From contig NZ_SELS01000013.1 of the NCBI RefSeq assembly GCF_004197395.1, positions 62,001 to 126,000 of the forward strand: a stretch of DNA of 64,000 nucleotides, given 5' to 3'. How positions within the stretch are numbered: the first letter of the stretch is position 1; every line of letters starts with the position of its first letter. The DNA is from Paraburkholderia sp. UYCP14C (GTDB lineage: Bacteria; Pseudomonadota; Gammaproteobacteria; Burkholderiales; Burkholderiaceae). This document shows, one piece after another, positions 1 to 8,677 of the stretch. A program made the position numbers and the translations under genes. Under the pieces are notes generated by a model. The model had not been told where the DNA came from and did no database searches. It worked only from the letters and a program-made list of their open reading frames with translations.

Positions 1-2226
1 GCGGTGGAAATCTCCTACTTCGACGTGGACGGGAGCCCGGTCTACAATGCCGCTTTTCTGGTGCACGCGATGACCATGTCGTTCGACCGGAACCGGGTCG
101 TGGAGATGCGGTTTTTCGATGTTCACGGCAAACCAGCTTCTGGCACCGGAGGGCAGCAGGGCGCGAGGATCAGCTACGACAAGAATGGCAACATTGCGTC
201 ACTCGCGTACATCAATGCCGATGGATCCCCGGCTTACGACATGGTTGGCGTACATCGGAGGACGTGGGAATACAACGAGAGTGGCAAGCCGGTCCGCGAA
301 ATGACATTTGATAATCAGGACACGCCAGCGCGCACGAAAGGTTCGACATTTGGTGAGGTCCCACTGAATTCTGATGCGTATGGACTGGCCTATGATTACG
401 ACAACCGCGGAGAAATGACATCCGTGGTGTTCCTTGACCGGAAAGGTGCGGCGCTGGTGGGTGAGCACCGCTACACCAAAATCCGCGAGACTTACGATGA
501 TCGCGATAATCTGACTGAAGTTGCCTATTTCGACATGCTCGATCGACCGGTTTTACTGAATCAGACCGGCTATGCGAAGATCGTGACGACCTATGACGAT
601 CGCCGCAATCCGATCAAAAAAGAATTGTTCGACGAGCATGGTGAGCGGACCATCGGTAATGATGGATATGCCACGGTCGAGCACACGTATGACGATCGCA
701 ACCGCATCACCGAATTGCGCTTCTTTGGCCCGGACAGCAAGCCAATATTGGTCGGCGGACGCTATGCAATCCAGCAAAGGCATTACGATGCCCGGGACAA
801 CCTTGTCGAACAAGACCTCTTCGGCCCGAATCATCAACCGGTCGCTTCGGGGCAGGCGAGCTTCCGGCGCAAATACGACGACCGCGACAGGATCATCGAG
901 GAAGCCTACTTCGACGCGAACGGCAAGCCATTTGCCGATAACGGGATTGTGCTAGCACGCGCCGCCTTCGATGCGAGCGGATTCAATGTTACGCGAGACT
1001 ACTTTGATGCAAACGGGCATCGCACCGCGGACAGTAGCGGATGCTGGGGCCATAGGCAAACGCTGGATGCCCGCCAAAATATTCTTGAGGAAATCTGTTT
1101 GGGCCAAGACATGAAGCCGACTCTGTCGGCTCAGGGTTTCGGCATCAAAACCAGAAAATACGACGTGCACGGGAATATAGTGGAAGACGCAGCCAGAGAC
1201 CCACAAGGGCACCTGGTGGTTATGCCCAAGGCCTATGCCGTCGCGCGCCAGTCTTTCGACCCGTTCGACAACCTCATCGGGCAGGACTTCTTCGACGCCA
1301 ATGGAAAGCTGATTCAGCAGTCCTTCGGCTATGCCATGATGCGTAAGAAGTATGACGGCGCGAATCTGACGGAAGAAGCGTATTACGGTGCGGATGGGAA
1401 GCTGACGCTCCTGGCAGACGGCTATGCAATGATCCGCTACGCGTACGACGAGCGCGACAACGAAGTAGAGCGGGCATACTTCGGGATAGACGCCAAGCCG
1501 TTGCTCCAGCCTACCGGCTTTGCTTCCCTACACAACAAATACGATCGCAGCAACAATCTGATTGAAGCCGCGTTCTATGATGCGAATGGCAATTTACTTG
1601 TGCAGTCCGATGGCTATGCCATCGTGCGTAATAAATTCGACAATCGCAACAACAAGATCGAATCGGTCTATGACGGCCCCGACGGGAAACCTGCCTTGAC
1701 TACCCGGGGCTACGCGGCTAGGCGCATGCAATATGATAAGCAGGACCAACTGACGGCCGTGACCTTTTTCGATCCAGCCGGTAAGCCGGTGTGTCTCGAT
1801 GCGACCTATGCCCGGTACTGCGAAATCGTATTTGCATACGATAAGCTCGGGCGAATGGATTCGACCCAGTACATGGACCTCGACGGACATGCGCAGATCA
1901 CGGGCGTCTTCAGCTTCGATGACAAGGGGAATACCACAGGTGTCCATTATCTGGGCAGGAATGGTGAAGTGGTCGAGTATCGGGAGACCGTGATGAAGGT
2001 CAGGCCCGGTACGGAAAGTGAGAAACTGCTTCGGCAGGGGGATGTTGTAATGACCTATGCGGGCATTCGGATCGATACCCCCGACACGCTGCCGCGTCTG
2101 ACTCGAGAGGCACTGGGGGACTCGCGCGATCTTCAGGTCCTTCGGGACGGCAAGATGATTTCGTTGAAGGTCAAGCCAGGCGAGATTGGATTCACAGACG
2201 AGACGACGTTTGTCGCGGCCCATTGA
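1..2226 (+). CDS. Tandem-repeat protein with C-terminal PDZ-like domain (5' end outside window)
   Basis: The reading frame is open from the first base, so the gene almost certainly begins upstream; a GTG at 4 is not a convincing start. The visible 742 codons consist of about 15 degenerate repeats of roughly 36-40 residues. Each has a core like GYA-x5-YDDRxN-x-E-x2-YFD-x2-GKP, recalling YD/Rhs-type or WG-type beta repeats. The last ~75 residues are different: a stretch beginning near VRPGTESEKLL with GDVVMTYAG and a final VLRDGKMISLKV strand reads like a PDZ domain, which in proteases and scaffold proteins binds C-terminal peptides. No signal peptide can be judged because the N-terminus is missing. 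A hairpin follows at 2281-2306. Function unknown; a surface or periplasmic scaffold is a guess. Confidence 0.8.
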   Translation, partial: AVEISYFDVDGSPVYNAAFLVHAMTMSFDRNRVVEMRFFDVHGKPASGTGGQQGARISYDKNGNIASLAYINADGSPAYDMVGVHRRTWEYNESGKPVREMTFDNQDTPARTKGSTFGEVPLNSDAYGLAYDYDNRGEMTSVVFLDRKGAALVGEHRYTKIRETYDDRDNLTEVAYFDMLDRPVLLNQTGYAKIVTTYDDRRNPIKKELFDEHGERTIGNDGYATVEHTYDDRNRITELRFFGPDSKPILVGGRYAIQQRHYDARDNLVEQDLFGPNHQPVASGQASFRRKYDDRDRIIEEAYFDANGKPFADNGIVLARAAFDASGFNVTRDYFDANGHRTADSSGCWGHRQTLDARQNILEEICLGQDMKPTLSAQGFGIKTRKYDVHGNIVEDAARDPQGHLVVMPKAYAVARQSFDPFDNLIGQDFFDANGKLIQQSFGYAMMRKKYDGANLTEEAYYGADGKLTLLADGYAMIRYAYDERDNEVERAYFGIDAKPLLQPTGFASLHNKYDRSNNLIEAAFYDANGNLLVQSDGYAIVRNKFDNRNNKIESVYDGPDGKPALTTRGYAARRMQYDKQDQLTAVTFFDPAGKPVCLDATYARYCEIVFAYDKLGRMDSTQYMDLDGHAQITGVFSFDDKGNTTGVHYLGRNGEVVEYRETVMKVRPGTESEKLLRQGDVVMTYAGIRIDTPDTLPRLTREALGDSRDLQVLRDGKMISLKVKPGEIGFTDETTFVAAH

Positions 2227-2280
2227 GTGAGCGGCAGACCTGGCGTGGTCGGTAACCACTGCGACATCGGGGTTAAGGGC

Positions 2281-2306
2281 TGGAGTCACCATAAACGGTG
2301 ACTCCA
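2281..2306. terminator. Bidirectional hairpin between convergent genes
   Basis: Perfect 10-bp inverted repeat TGGAGTCACC / GGTGACTCCA with a 6-base loop (ATAAAC), lying between the convergent repeat-protein gene and the MFS gene. There is no strong U-tract, so it may act as a weak bidirectional terminator or mRNA 3' stabiliser. Confidence 0.6.
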
Positions 2307-2328
2307 GCACTGCACACTCCAAACCCGA

Positions 2329-3609
2329 TCATTGAACCACTTCGTTATCGATGTCGCTCAGATTCATGCCCTTCGTTTCACGCGTGAAATAAAGCAGGAT
2401 TCCACCAAGTAACGCTGCACCGATCGAGAAAGCGATGATGGCAGTGGACATCGTGAGTGACAGACGATTCATGGTCGACAGTGTAATGAACGGTGCCAGG
2501 CCGCCGCCGATCACGCCGAAGTTGTAAAGAAACCCCACACCCGATGCACGGACTCCACTCGGCAGATTTTCTGTGAGAATCGTGCCCCAGATGCCGGATG
2601 CGCCAACCAGAAAGAATCCGCTCAGAAACGCGAATATCAGCGCCGCAGGCGTGTTGCCGGTCGTAAGGACGAGCGCGGCGACACTCAATGCTCCGATGCC
2701 GATCATCGCGGAGATGGCCCCGCGTCGGCCGAGCTGTTCGGCAATGAACCCGCTGGCAATAAAACCGAAAATCTGGCCGACAGCCGACGCCATTGCCACG
2801 CCGCTCACGAACGATGCCGGAAGATTCAGGTTGCGCAGGTACGTCGGCAGCAGGGCCTGAAACGGCCAGTTACCGAAGCACAGTACAAACATCAGCACGG
2901 CAAGATAAGCGACTCGTCCGGGGTACTGGGTGAAAAGCTGAACAATAGGATTTTTCTGTGGTCCCTGGGCGGCTTTAGCTCGCGCTCGCTTCCACGCCTC
3001 CGATTCGGGCACGAAGAAAATAATGAAAAGACCGAGGACGAGTGCGGGCGGCAAGCCGACGAAGAACATGCCGCGCCATCCGAACGTCGGGTAGACAAAC
3101 TGATAGGCGAGTGCCGCGCCGATGGTGCCAAGGCCCCAGCCGGTGTCGAGAATGCCAATGCCGATTGCCCGATACCGCTCCGGCCAGGACTCCGCGACCA
3201 TGGCCGCGCCCAGAGAAAAGCCCGGCGCCATGCCGAAGCCGAGCAACAGGCGAAACACGACGAGCGAAGCGAAACTCCACGACAGACCGGTGGCTACCGC
3301 ACCGGCGGTGAACCAGGCCAGCGTGATGAGCAGAGGGATCTTCCGGCCGATCCTGTCGCTCAGGCCGCCGAACGCGAGCCCACCTATCCAGCGCACGCCA
3401 TAGGTCGCGAGCAGTAGGAGGGAGGCCGTTGAAAGTTCGACGTTGAAGGTGTTCGCGATGTCTTTCAGGACGAACGTGATGGCCAGGAAGTCGAGCGCGT
3501 CGTTGACCCAAACTCCCCACGCGGCGATGAGTACACGCCACTGCGCACCGGTGATCTCGCGATACCAACGCTTCGTGGTCTGTCGATTCAGAGTGATGTC
3601 GGGTGGCAT
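2329..3609 (-). CDS. MFS transporter, probable sugar-acid:H+ symporter of the LacI regulon
   Basis: A 426-residue polytopic membrane protein with about 12 hydrophobic segments. The MFS signature between TM2 and TM3 is present (GGLSDRIGRK, near residues 80-90), followed by an RLLLGFGMAPGF segment and a long central cytoplasmic loop rich in charged residues (PESEAWKRARAKAAQ). Length and motifs fit the sialate/aromatic-acid/metabolite:H+ symporter branch. The start at 3609 is the only good one. Its promoter region carries a palindromic operator (3645-3658) identical over 18 bases, in inverted orientation, to one in front of the large catabolic operon at 5518, and the LacI gene lies just upstream on the same strand. 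The carrier therefore probably imports the substrate of that operon. The exact substrate is inference. Confidence 0.85.
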   Translation of the reverse strand: MPPDITLNRQTTKRWYREITGAQWRVLIAAWGVWVNDALDFLAITFVLKDIANTFNVELSTASLLLLATYGVRWIGGLAFGGLSDRIGRKIPLLITLAWFTAGAVATGLSWSFASLVVFRLLLGFGMAPGFSLGAAMVAESWPERYRAIGIGILDTGWGLGTIGAALAYQFVYPTFGWRGMFFVGLPPALVLGLFIIFFVPESEAWKRARAKAAQGPQKNPIVQLFTQYPGRVAYLAVLMFVLCFGNWPFQALLPTYLRNLNLPASFVSGVAMASAVGQIFGFIASGFIAEQLGRRGAISAMIGIGALSVAALVLTTGNTPAALIFAFLSGFFLVGASGIWGTILTENLPSGVRASGVGFLYNFGVIGGGLAPFITLSTMNRLSLTMSTAIIAFSIGAALLGGILLYFTRETKGMNLSDIDNEVVQ

Positions 3610-4075
3610 TGTCTCTCCATGTACAGGTGTTATGTTGAGTGCAATGTAACCGGTCTCAAATGGCGAATCAACAAATTCTTTGTGGAATGCGCTATGAGTA
3701 GGGAATACACCTAACAGACTGAATTAACAGCATAAAAATGCATGAATTTAGCTCGCCCGTTCTTGATGGTCTAGTGTGATACCGATTGCATGGAATTGCT
3801 TTGAACTTGATCTGCGGCGACCGAAGGCGCGTGTCAATGGCCCGGGAGGAGGTGGTTTGCGCGAATGTGTGGGAGGCGCTCGCCAGGACATCCGTACTGG
3901 TGAGGTCTTGGTTCGGGCGCTGAGTCGAAGTTGTGCGTCCGCGATGCCCCGTCGACATGGGGGCGCAGAAAAGACATCGGCCGCACGGCGGAGTCGTCAG
4001 GCTGCCGCGCGAGGGTTTGTCAAAGGAGGTATGGCCCGCGAAGTCCGCTGGTGACTGGCGGGCAGGCCGCGAGCG
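3610..4075. other. Intergenic region between LacI gene and MFS gene
   Basis: 466 bases without a convincing gene. The 3' part holds the operator at 3645-3658 and presumably the MFS promoter. Short open frames here (for example 3776-4054 on the plus strand) are arginine-rich shadows with no ribosome-binding site or recognisable domain. Nothing else is apparent. Confidence 0.5.
3645..3658. promoter_or_regulatory. LacI-family operator copy 1 (MFS promoter)
   Basis: TGTAACCGGTCTCA, a near match to the perfect palindrome TGTAACCGGTTACA with the central CG typical of LacI-family sites. It lies 36 bp upstream of the MFS start. The 18 bases 3641-3658 are exactly the reverse complement of 5453-5470. 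Confidence 0.75.
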
Positions 4076-5155
4076 TCAACCGGCCTGATGCCCGGGCGGC
4101 GGGGCCGAAGATGCGCGAACGATGATCGCCGCATCGCATTCGACGCTCGCGGGCCAGCGTTCTCCCGAGAGTTCCGCGAGGATCATTTTGGCGGCTGTGC
4201 GTCCGATCTCCGCGCTGGGGACGCTGACTGTCGTGATGGGAATCGGGAGCTCGGACATGATTTCGAAGTCATCGAATCCGGCAAGCGTCAATTCGTTCGG
4301 GATGTCGTATCCGCACCTGGTTGCTTCCAGCATCGCGCCGATCGCAAACGTTCCGTTGCCGCAGATGATCGCCGTGGGCGGTTGAGGGGTATTCATGACT
4401 TGCGAAAACAGCTTGCGGCCGACTCCCACGCCCCAGAATCCTTCGGCCATGTGCGCGGCGGATATGCCGAGTCCGTGCTCGGCAAGTGCATCCCGGACGC
4501 CTTCACGGCGGGCCCACGCGCGATCGTTGGAGTCCGCGGTTTGCGACAGCATCGCGAAACGGCGATGTCCAAGGTTCAGCAGGTAAGTTGTGAATTCGAA
4601 GAAGGCCTTGTGATTGTCGATGCCGACGCACAGATGCTCGCTTTCCTTTCGATACGTAAACGTATTGACGAAAGGCACGCCCCGCTGGGCGAGCGTCGGG
4701 TAAAGGTCGGGGTGGTGCGACTCGCCGACGAGCACGACGGCATCCACGCCGCGTTCGAGCATGTTGCGGATCTGGTTGTACTCGCGCTGGGTGTCGTATT
4801 GCGAGCAGCCGAGCAGCAGCGTGTAGCCGGCGGACTCGAGCGCTTCCTGCAATTCCTGGATCGCGGTGGCGAAGTGCTCGTTGGAAACGGTAGGAAAGAC
4901 CGCGCCGATGGTGCCCGTTCGCTGGGTAGCGAGCGCTCGGGCGGCGGCATGCGGGACCCAGCCCAGGTGGTTGATCGCCGCCGTGATGCGCTCTCTCAAC
5001 TCGCTGGAGACGGCCTCGGGACGATTCATCATGCGCGAGACCGTCGCGGACGACACGCCGGCAAACCTGGCGACGTCGCGCAGCGTGACGCTTCCTGTCG
5101 ATCGAGGTTTCTTTGATTCCGTAGCGTCTACAGTCGTCGATTTTGCTTTGTTCAT
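4076..5155 (-). CDS. LacI-family transcriptional repressor
   Basis: A 359-residue regulator. An N-terminal helix-turn-helix (TLRDVARFAGVSSATVSRMMN, about residues 23-43) and hinge helix (HAAARALATQRTGTIGAVFP) are followed by a periplasmic-binding-protein-like effector domain (about 65-340) with the family's GVDAVVLVGE, GHRRFAML and LTLAGFDDFEI segments. A ~20-residue Lys/Ser/Thr-rich N-terminal tail precedes the HTH. The gene sits between its two probable targets, the MFS carrier (2329-3609) and the catabolic operon starting at 5518, and three copies of one palindrome flank it (3645, 5322, 5453). The sugar-acid enzymes nearby suggest that a sugar acid or derivative is the inducer; that is inference. 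Confidence 0.93.
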   Translation of the reverse strand: MNKAKSTTVDATESKKPRSTGSVTLRDVARFAGVSSATVSRMMNRPEAVSSELRERITAAINHLGWVPHAAARALATQRTGTIGAVFPTVSNEHFATAIQELQEALESAGYTLLLGCSQYDTQREYNQIRNMLERGVDAVVLVGESHHPDLYPTLAQRGVPFVNTFTYRKESEHLCVGIDNHKAFFEFTTYLLNLGHRRFAMLSQTADSNDRAWARREGVRDALAEHGLGISAAHMAEGFWGVGVGRKLFSQVMNTPQPPTAIICGNGTFAIGAMLEATRCGYDIPNELTLAGFDDFEIMSELPIPITTVSVPSAEIGRTAAKMILAELSGERWPASVECDAAIIVRASSAPPPGHQAG

Positions 5156-5321
5156 GCAAGGCTCGGGCGATTCGCGGTCGGCGCAATTATAGCGATCCTC
5201 GGTCGAAGTCGGACGGGCGGCGGTGACCGTGGAGCGCCGTTCCGATCAAGATCGGGTGGATCTGCGCACTTCGGCAAAAGTCGATATGAACGTCGATCTC
5301 CTCTTGAGTATCAAGTTTAGA

Positions 5322-5335
5322 AGATACCGGTTACA
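5322..5335. promoter_or_regulatory. LacI-family operator copy 2
   Basis: AGATACCGGTTACA: the right half is identical to the consensus palindrome and the left half is degenerate. It lies 167 bp upstream of the repressor start and 183 bp upstream of the CoA-transferase start. Confidence 0.6.
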
Positions 5336-5452
5336 AATCAAATTTTTTAGAGGAATCGCCGGCGATCGAGTGACAAGTGCCCGTCTCATCAGCTGCATAG
5401 TGGTTATCCCTGACCTCTTGGAAAAATGGAAATCTCACCTTGAAGTCACTAA

Positions 5453-5466
5453 TGAGACCGGTTACA
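5453..5466. promoter_or_regulatory. LacI-family operator copy 3 (operon promoter)
   Basis: TGAGACCGGTTACA, the exact inverted copy of the site at 3645-3658 (18 bases identical when flanks are included). It lies 52 bp upstream of the first operon start codon. Confidence 0.75.
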
Positions 5467-5517
5467 TTGCGATTGTCTGGCCGCGCATCGGCCACAATCA
5501 ACGAGCCATTCAACGCC

Positions 5518-7125
5518 ATGCAACGAATCTCTTCCGACGAAGCCGCAGCTCTGCTGCGCACAGGCGACTCAGTTCTCATCAGCGGATCGGGCGGCGGTCA
5601 CGCTGTTCCCGACGCCTTGCTGGCCGCGGTCGAGCGGCGCTACCTGAGCGAACAGCAGCCGCGCAATCTGACCTCGATCAGCGTGGTGGGTATCGGCGAC
5701 CGCGTGTCGCTGGGCGCGTGCCACCTCGCGCATGACGGATTGCTCAAGCGGGCCATCACCGGTGCATTGATCGATTCGCCGGGACTTCTGAAGATGGCCG
5801 CGGAAGATCGAATCGAGGCTTACACGCTTCCGCAGGGCGTGCTGTCGCAACTGATGCGGGAAATGGCGGGTGGTCGGCCCGGGTTGATCACGAAAACGGG
5901 CTTGCATACGTTCGTCGATCCGCGCCATCAAGGCGCGCGGCAAAGTCCGAGGACAGAGGAGCAACTGGTCGAGCTGATCAATCTCGACGGCGAAGAATGG
6001 CTGCGCTTCAAGCCGTTCCCGATCAGCGTGGCCTTCCTGCGCGGTACCACGGCCGATGAGGACGGTAATGTCACGATGGAACAGGAAGCCGTGCTCGGCG
6101 AAATGATCGCGATGGCACAGGCCACGCGTCGCGCGGGCGGCGTCGTCATCGTGCAGGTGAAACGCATGGCGTGCCGCGGCACGTTGCCGCCGAAGCAGGT
6201 CAAGATTCCCGGCATCCTCGTCGACTTCGTCGTCGTTGAGCCGGAACAGCGGCAAACCTACGCCACCGACTACGATCCGAGCTACTCCGGCGAACTGCGC
6301 GTGCCGCTCACCGAAATCAAGCCGCTGCCGTTCGGCGCCCGTAAGGTGATCGTGCGGCGCGCCGCGATGGAACTGTATCCGGCGGCGGTGTGCAATCTCG
6401 GTGCAGGTGTCTCCACGGGGCTGTCGACCGTCGCGGCGGAAGAGGGGTTGCTGGATTCGGTCGTCTTGACCAATGAGCAGGGGCTGATCGGCGGCGCGCC
6501 AATCACCGGCCGCGATTCGGGCGGCGCACAGAATTTCGCTGCGATGATCGAGCAGCCAGCGCAGTTCGACTTCTACGACGGCGGTGGTCTCGACCTTGCG
6601 TTCCTGTCTTTCGCGGAAGTCGATGCGAAGGGCAACGTCAACGTTAGCCGGTTTGGCGACAAGATCGTCGGCGTGGGCGGTTTCATCAATATCAGCCAAA
6701 ACGCGAAGCGCGTGATCTTCAGCGGTACGTTGACGGCCGGCGGCCTCGACGTTCAGTGGGACGGTGGTCGCACGACAATCGTTCAGGAAGGAAAGCACCG
6801 CAAATTCGTCAATTCGCTGGAGCAGATCTGCTACAACGCGGCGCTCGCGCATGGGAAAGGCAATACGGCACTGTTCGTCACCGAACGCGCGGTTTTCAGC
6901 GTTGGGGCCGACGGACTGCAGCTGATCGAGGTCGCGCCCGGCATCGACATCGAACGCGACATCTTCGCGCAGATGGACTTCCGCACACCTGTCGCCGCGA
7001 ATCTTCGCGAGATGGACGCACGTCTCTTTTCGGCGGATCTGATGGGCATCGCCGCTGAGACTTCGCGCCGCGAACGTCGTTACCGTTCGGAGCGGGTTGC
7101 GCAATGGTATCGGAGCCATGAATGA
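5518..7125 (+). CDS. Family I CoA-transferase (propionate/acetate CoA-transferase-like)
   Basis: A 535-residue protein containing both alpha and beta halves of family I CoA-transferases in one chain, as in propionate CoA-transferase and E. coli YdiF (usually 520-540 residues). The N-terminal half has GSGGGHAVPDALLAAVE and an acyl-CoA loop (GTTADEDGNVT). The C-terminal half has the catalytic glutamate in TNEQGLIGG (Glu320), which forms the glutamyl-CoA thioester in this family. The ATG at 5518 is preferred over an upstream TTG (5440) because the operator lies between them and the family N-terminus starts here. It is the first gene of a long operon and overlaps the next gene by four bases (ATGA). 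It probably activates a carboxylate made or consumed in the pathway; the acid is unknown. Confidence 0.9.
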   Translation: MQRISSDEAAALLRTGDSVLISGSGGGHAVPDALLAAVERRYLSEQQPRNLTSISVVGIGDRVSLGACHLAHDGLLKRAITGALIDSPGLLKMAAEDRIEAYTLPQGVLSQLMREMAGGRPGLITKTGLHTFVDPRHQGARQSPRTEEQLVELINLDGEEWLRFKPFPISVAFLRGTTADEDGNVTMEQEAVLGEMIAMAQATRRAGGVVIVQVKRMACRGTLPPKQVKIPGILVDFVVVEPEQRQTYATDYDPSYSGELRVPLTEIKPLPFGARKVIVRRAAMELYPAAVCNLGAGVSTGLSTVAAEEGLLDSVVLTNEQGLIGGAPITGRDSGGAQNFAAMIEQPAQFDFYDGGGLDLAFLSFAEVDAKGNVNVSRFGDKIVGVGGFINISQNAKRVIFSGTLTAGGLDVQWDGGRTTIVQEGKHRKFVNSLEQICYNAALAHGKGNTALFVTERAVFSVGADGLQLIEVAPGIDIERDIFAQMDFRTPVAANLREMDARLFSADLMGIAAETSRRERRYRSERVAQWYRSHE

Positions 7126-7940
7126 GTCCCGCACCTTCGATCACGGGGAAGACACGTCTGTATGCAATCGTCGGCGATCCGGTCGTCCAGGTGCGCTCGC
7201 CGCAGGTGTACTGCGCGGAATTCGCCAAAGCGGGCGTTGATGCGGTGTTGGTACCGATGCATATCGCGGCTGCCGAGATTCATGATGTATTGCCCGCCTT
7301 ACTCAAGCTGAAGAATCTCGATGGCGTGCTCGTGACGTCTCCGTTCAAGGCCGATGCAATGTCGATCGCGGCCGAGGTACATCCACGCGCACGACGCGTC
7401 GGCGCCGTGAATGCATTGCGAAGAGGCGCCAATGGACTTTGGTTCGGCGATATGTTCGACGGCGAAGGTTTCGTTCGAGGCATTCTCGCCCATGGTCATA
7501 AGGTTAGTGGACGGCGCGCGCTCGTTCTCGGCTGCGGCGGCGCGGGTAGCGCGATCGCCGGCGCATTGATCGATGCCGGCGTGTCCAGTATCACGGTGTT
7601 CGATCCCGACGAAGCACGCGCGCAAAACGTCTCGGACGCGCTATCGAAAAGTTCCGGCGCATGCCGCGTCACAGCCGGAAGCGCCGATGCCGCAGGTAAA
7701 GACCTGATCGTCAACGCTTCGGTAGTTGGCATGCGCGAGTCGGACGGCATGCCCGCTGACTTTAGCACCCTGACTGCCGATGTTCTCGTGGGCGACGTGG
7801 TGCTTCGGCCGGAAGACCGACCGACGGCGCTGATTGCTCACGCAAAGCGATGCGGATGTCCCGTGGTGACCGGGGTCGACATGCACGAGGGGCAGGTCGA
7901 TGCGATCCTCGAGTTTTTCGGCATTTACCGCTCGGCTTAA
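7122..7940 (+). CDS. AroE/quinate-shikimate dehydrogenase family protein, catabolic paralogue
   Basis: A 272-residue member of the shikimate dehydrogenase fold. The NADP-binding Rossmann loop GCGGAGSA is present, as are the catalytic lysine segment (VTSPFK), GAVNAL and a conserved aspartate (GDMFDGEG); a C-terminal glutamine (EGQVDAILEFF) matches the substrate-binding Gln. The shikimate-binding serine pair is altered: the usual HSxSPxxHN reads QVRSPQVYC, so the first serine and the asparagine are missing. Together with its place in a LacI-controlled catabolic operon (four-base overlap with the CoA-transferase), this argues against a biosynthetic role and for oxidation or reduction of another hydroxy acid. 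Assignment to the family is secure; the substrate is unknown. Confidence 0.88.
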   Translation: MSPAPSITGKTRLYAIVGDPVVQVRSPQVYCAEFAKAGVDAVLVPMHIAAAEIHDVLPALLKLKNLDGVLVTSPFKADAMSIAAEVHPRARRVGAVNALRRGANGLWFGDMFDGEGFVRGILAHGHKVSGRRALVLGCGGAGSAIAGALIDAGVSSITVFDPDEARAQNVSDALSKSSGACRVTAGSADAAGKDLIVNASVVGMRESDGMPADFSTLTADVLVGDVVLRPEDRPTALIAHAKRCGCPVVTGVDMHEGQVDAILEFFGIYRSA

Positions 7941-7962
7941 CCAATTCTCTGGATATCTGAAC

Positions 7963-8643
7963 ATGTCCATTCTCGGCTCAGCAGTTGTTCTGATTTGGAA
8001 TGACGTCGTTGATAGTGCGCGCACCGAATTTTATGAGTGGCACAACAAGGAGCACATTCCGGAACGCCTCTCGCTCGAAGGCTTTTTGCGCGGCCGTCGG
8101 TATCGCGGCGCCGATGCATCGCCGGAATGGTTGACTGTCTATGAAGCTGCCGATCTTGGCGTTCTCACAGGCCCTGCCTACCTGGAGCGGCTGAATAATC
8201 CAACGCCTGCAACGCTGGCGACGGTCAAGCATTTCAGAAATACCGCGCGTTCGCTCTGTCGGATCGAGCATTCGGTAGGGGAAAGCAATGGTGCCTACGC
8301 GGTGACCATGCAACTCCAGAAAGCCCCTGGTCCGAAGGACGACATCCAGGATTTCGTCTCCACGCAGTTGTTCCCTGAAATTCTGGCGCGGCCGGACGTG
8401 GTCGCCGTCCATCTGTTTGCGGCGGATCTCGATGCAAGCAACGTCAAGACCAATGAAGCGCAACACCGCGGCGGCGTGGGTGACGTGCCGGCGCGCGTCG
8501 TACTGATCGAATGCACGACCGAAGCGGGCGCCCGGGCGGCGGCGCGGCAGATGAACGATGCCGATTGGCAGCGGCTCGGCGCTTCGCATAGCCCGCCCCA
8601 GGTGTACACGCTGGAGATCAGCCGGCTCGGCAAATTGCGTTGA
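7963..8643 (+). CDS. Unknown protein, probable duplicated dimeric alpha/beta-barrel (EthD-like) domain
   Basis: 226 residues from an ATG at 7963, 22 bases after the AroE-like gene. Two halves of about 105 residues each begin with a hydrophobic strand followed by a polar helix (LIWNDVVDSARTEFYEWHNKEHIPERL in the first half), the pattern of small ferredoxin-like alpha/beta-barrel domains such as EthD or DUF4286-type proteins. A conserved-looking WHNKEHIPER segment resembles the HxxxH of that superfamily. There is no signal peptide or membrane segment. I do not recognise a specific family. The operon context suggests an isomerase, lactonase or degradative accessory enzyme. The upstream in-frame extension overlaps the preceding gene and lacks a ribosome-binding site. 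Confidence 0.75.
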   Translation: MSILGSAVVLIWNDVVDSARTEFYEWHNKEHIPERLSLEGFLRGRRYRGADASPEWLTVYEAADLGVLTGPAYLERLNNPTPATLATVKHFRNTARSLCRIEHSVGESNGAYAVTMQLQKAPGPKDDIQDFVSTQLFPEILARPDVVAVHLFAADLDASNVKTNEAQHRGGVGDVPARVVLIECTTEAGARAAARQMNDADWQRLGASHSPPQVYTLEISRLGKLR

Positions 8644-8677
8644 TCGTGACTCACTCTCTTCTTTACGGATACACATC

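Larger units (their letters stand above)
5156..5517. other. Divergent control region with two LacI operators
   Basis: 362 bases between the divergently transcribed repressor gene and the catabolic operon. It contains two copies of the ACCGGTTACA palindrome (5322-5335 and 5453-5466), about 131 bp apart, which would allow repression by looping. A TTG-initiated upstream extension of the CoA-transferase frame (from 5440) would run through the second operator, so it is not used as the start. Confidence 0.6.

Noticed and set aside
5569-7134. 521-codon minus-strand frame opposite the CoA-transferase
   Set aside because: Shadow frame; the plus-strand protein matches a full CoA-transferase.
7122-7940. 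Housekeeping aroE annotation
   Set aside because: Operon context and altered shikimate-binding residues argue for a catabolic paralogue, so the symbol aroE was not used.
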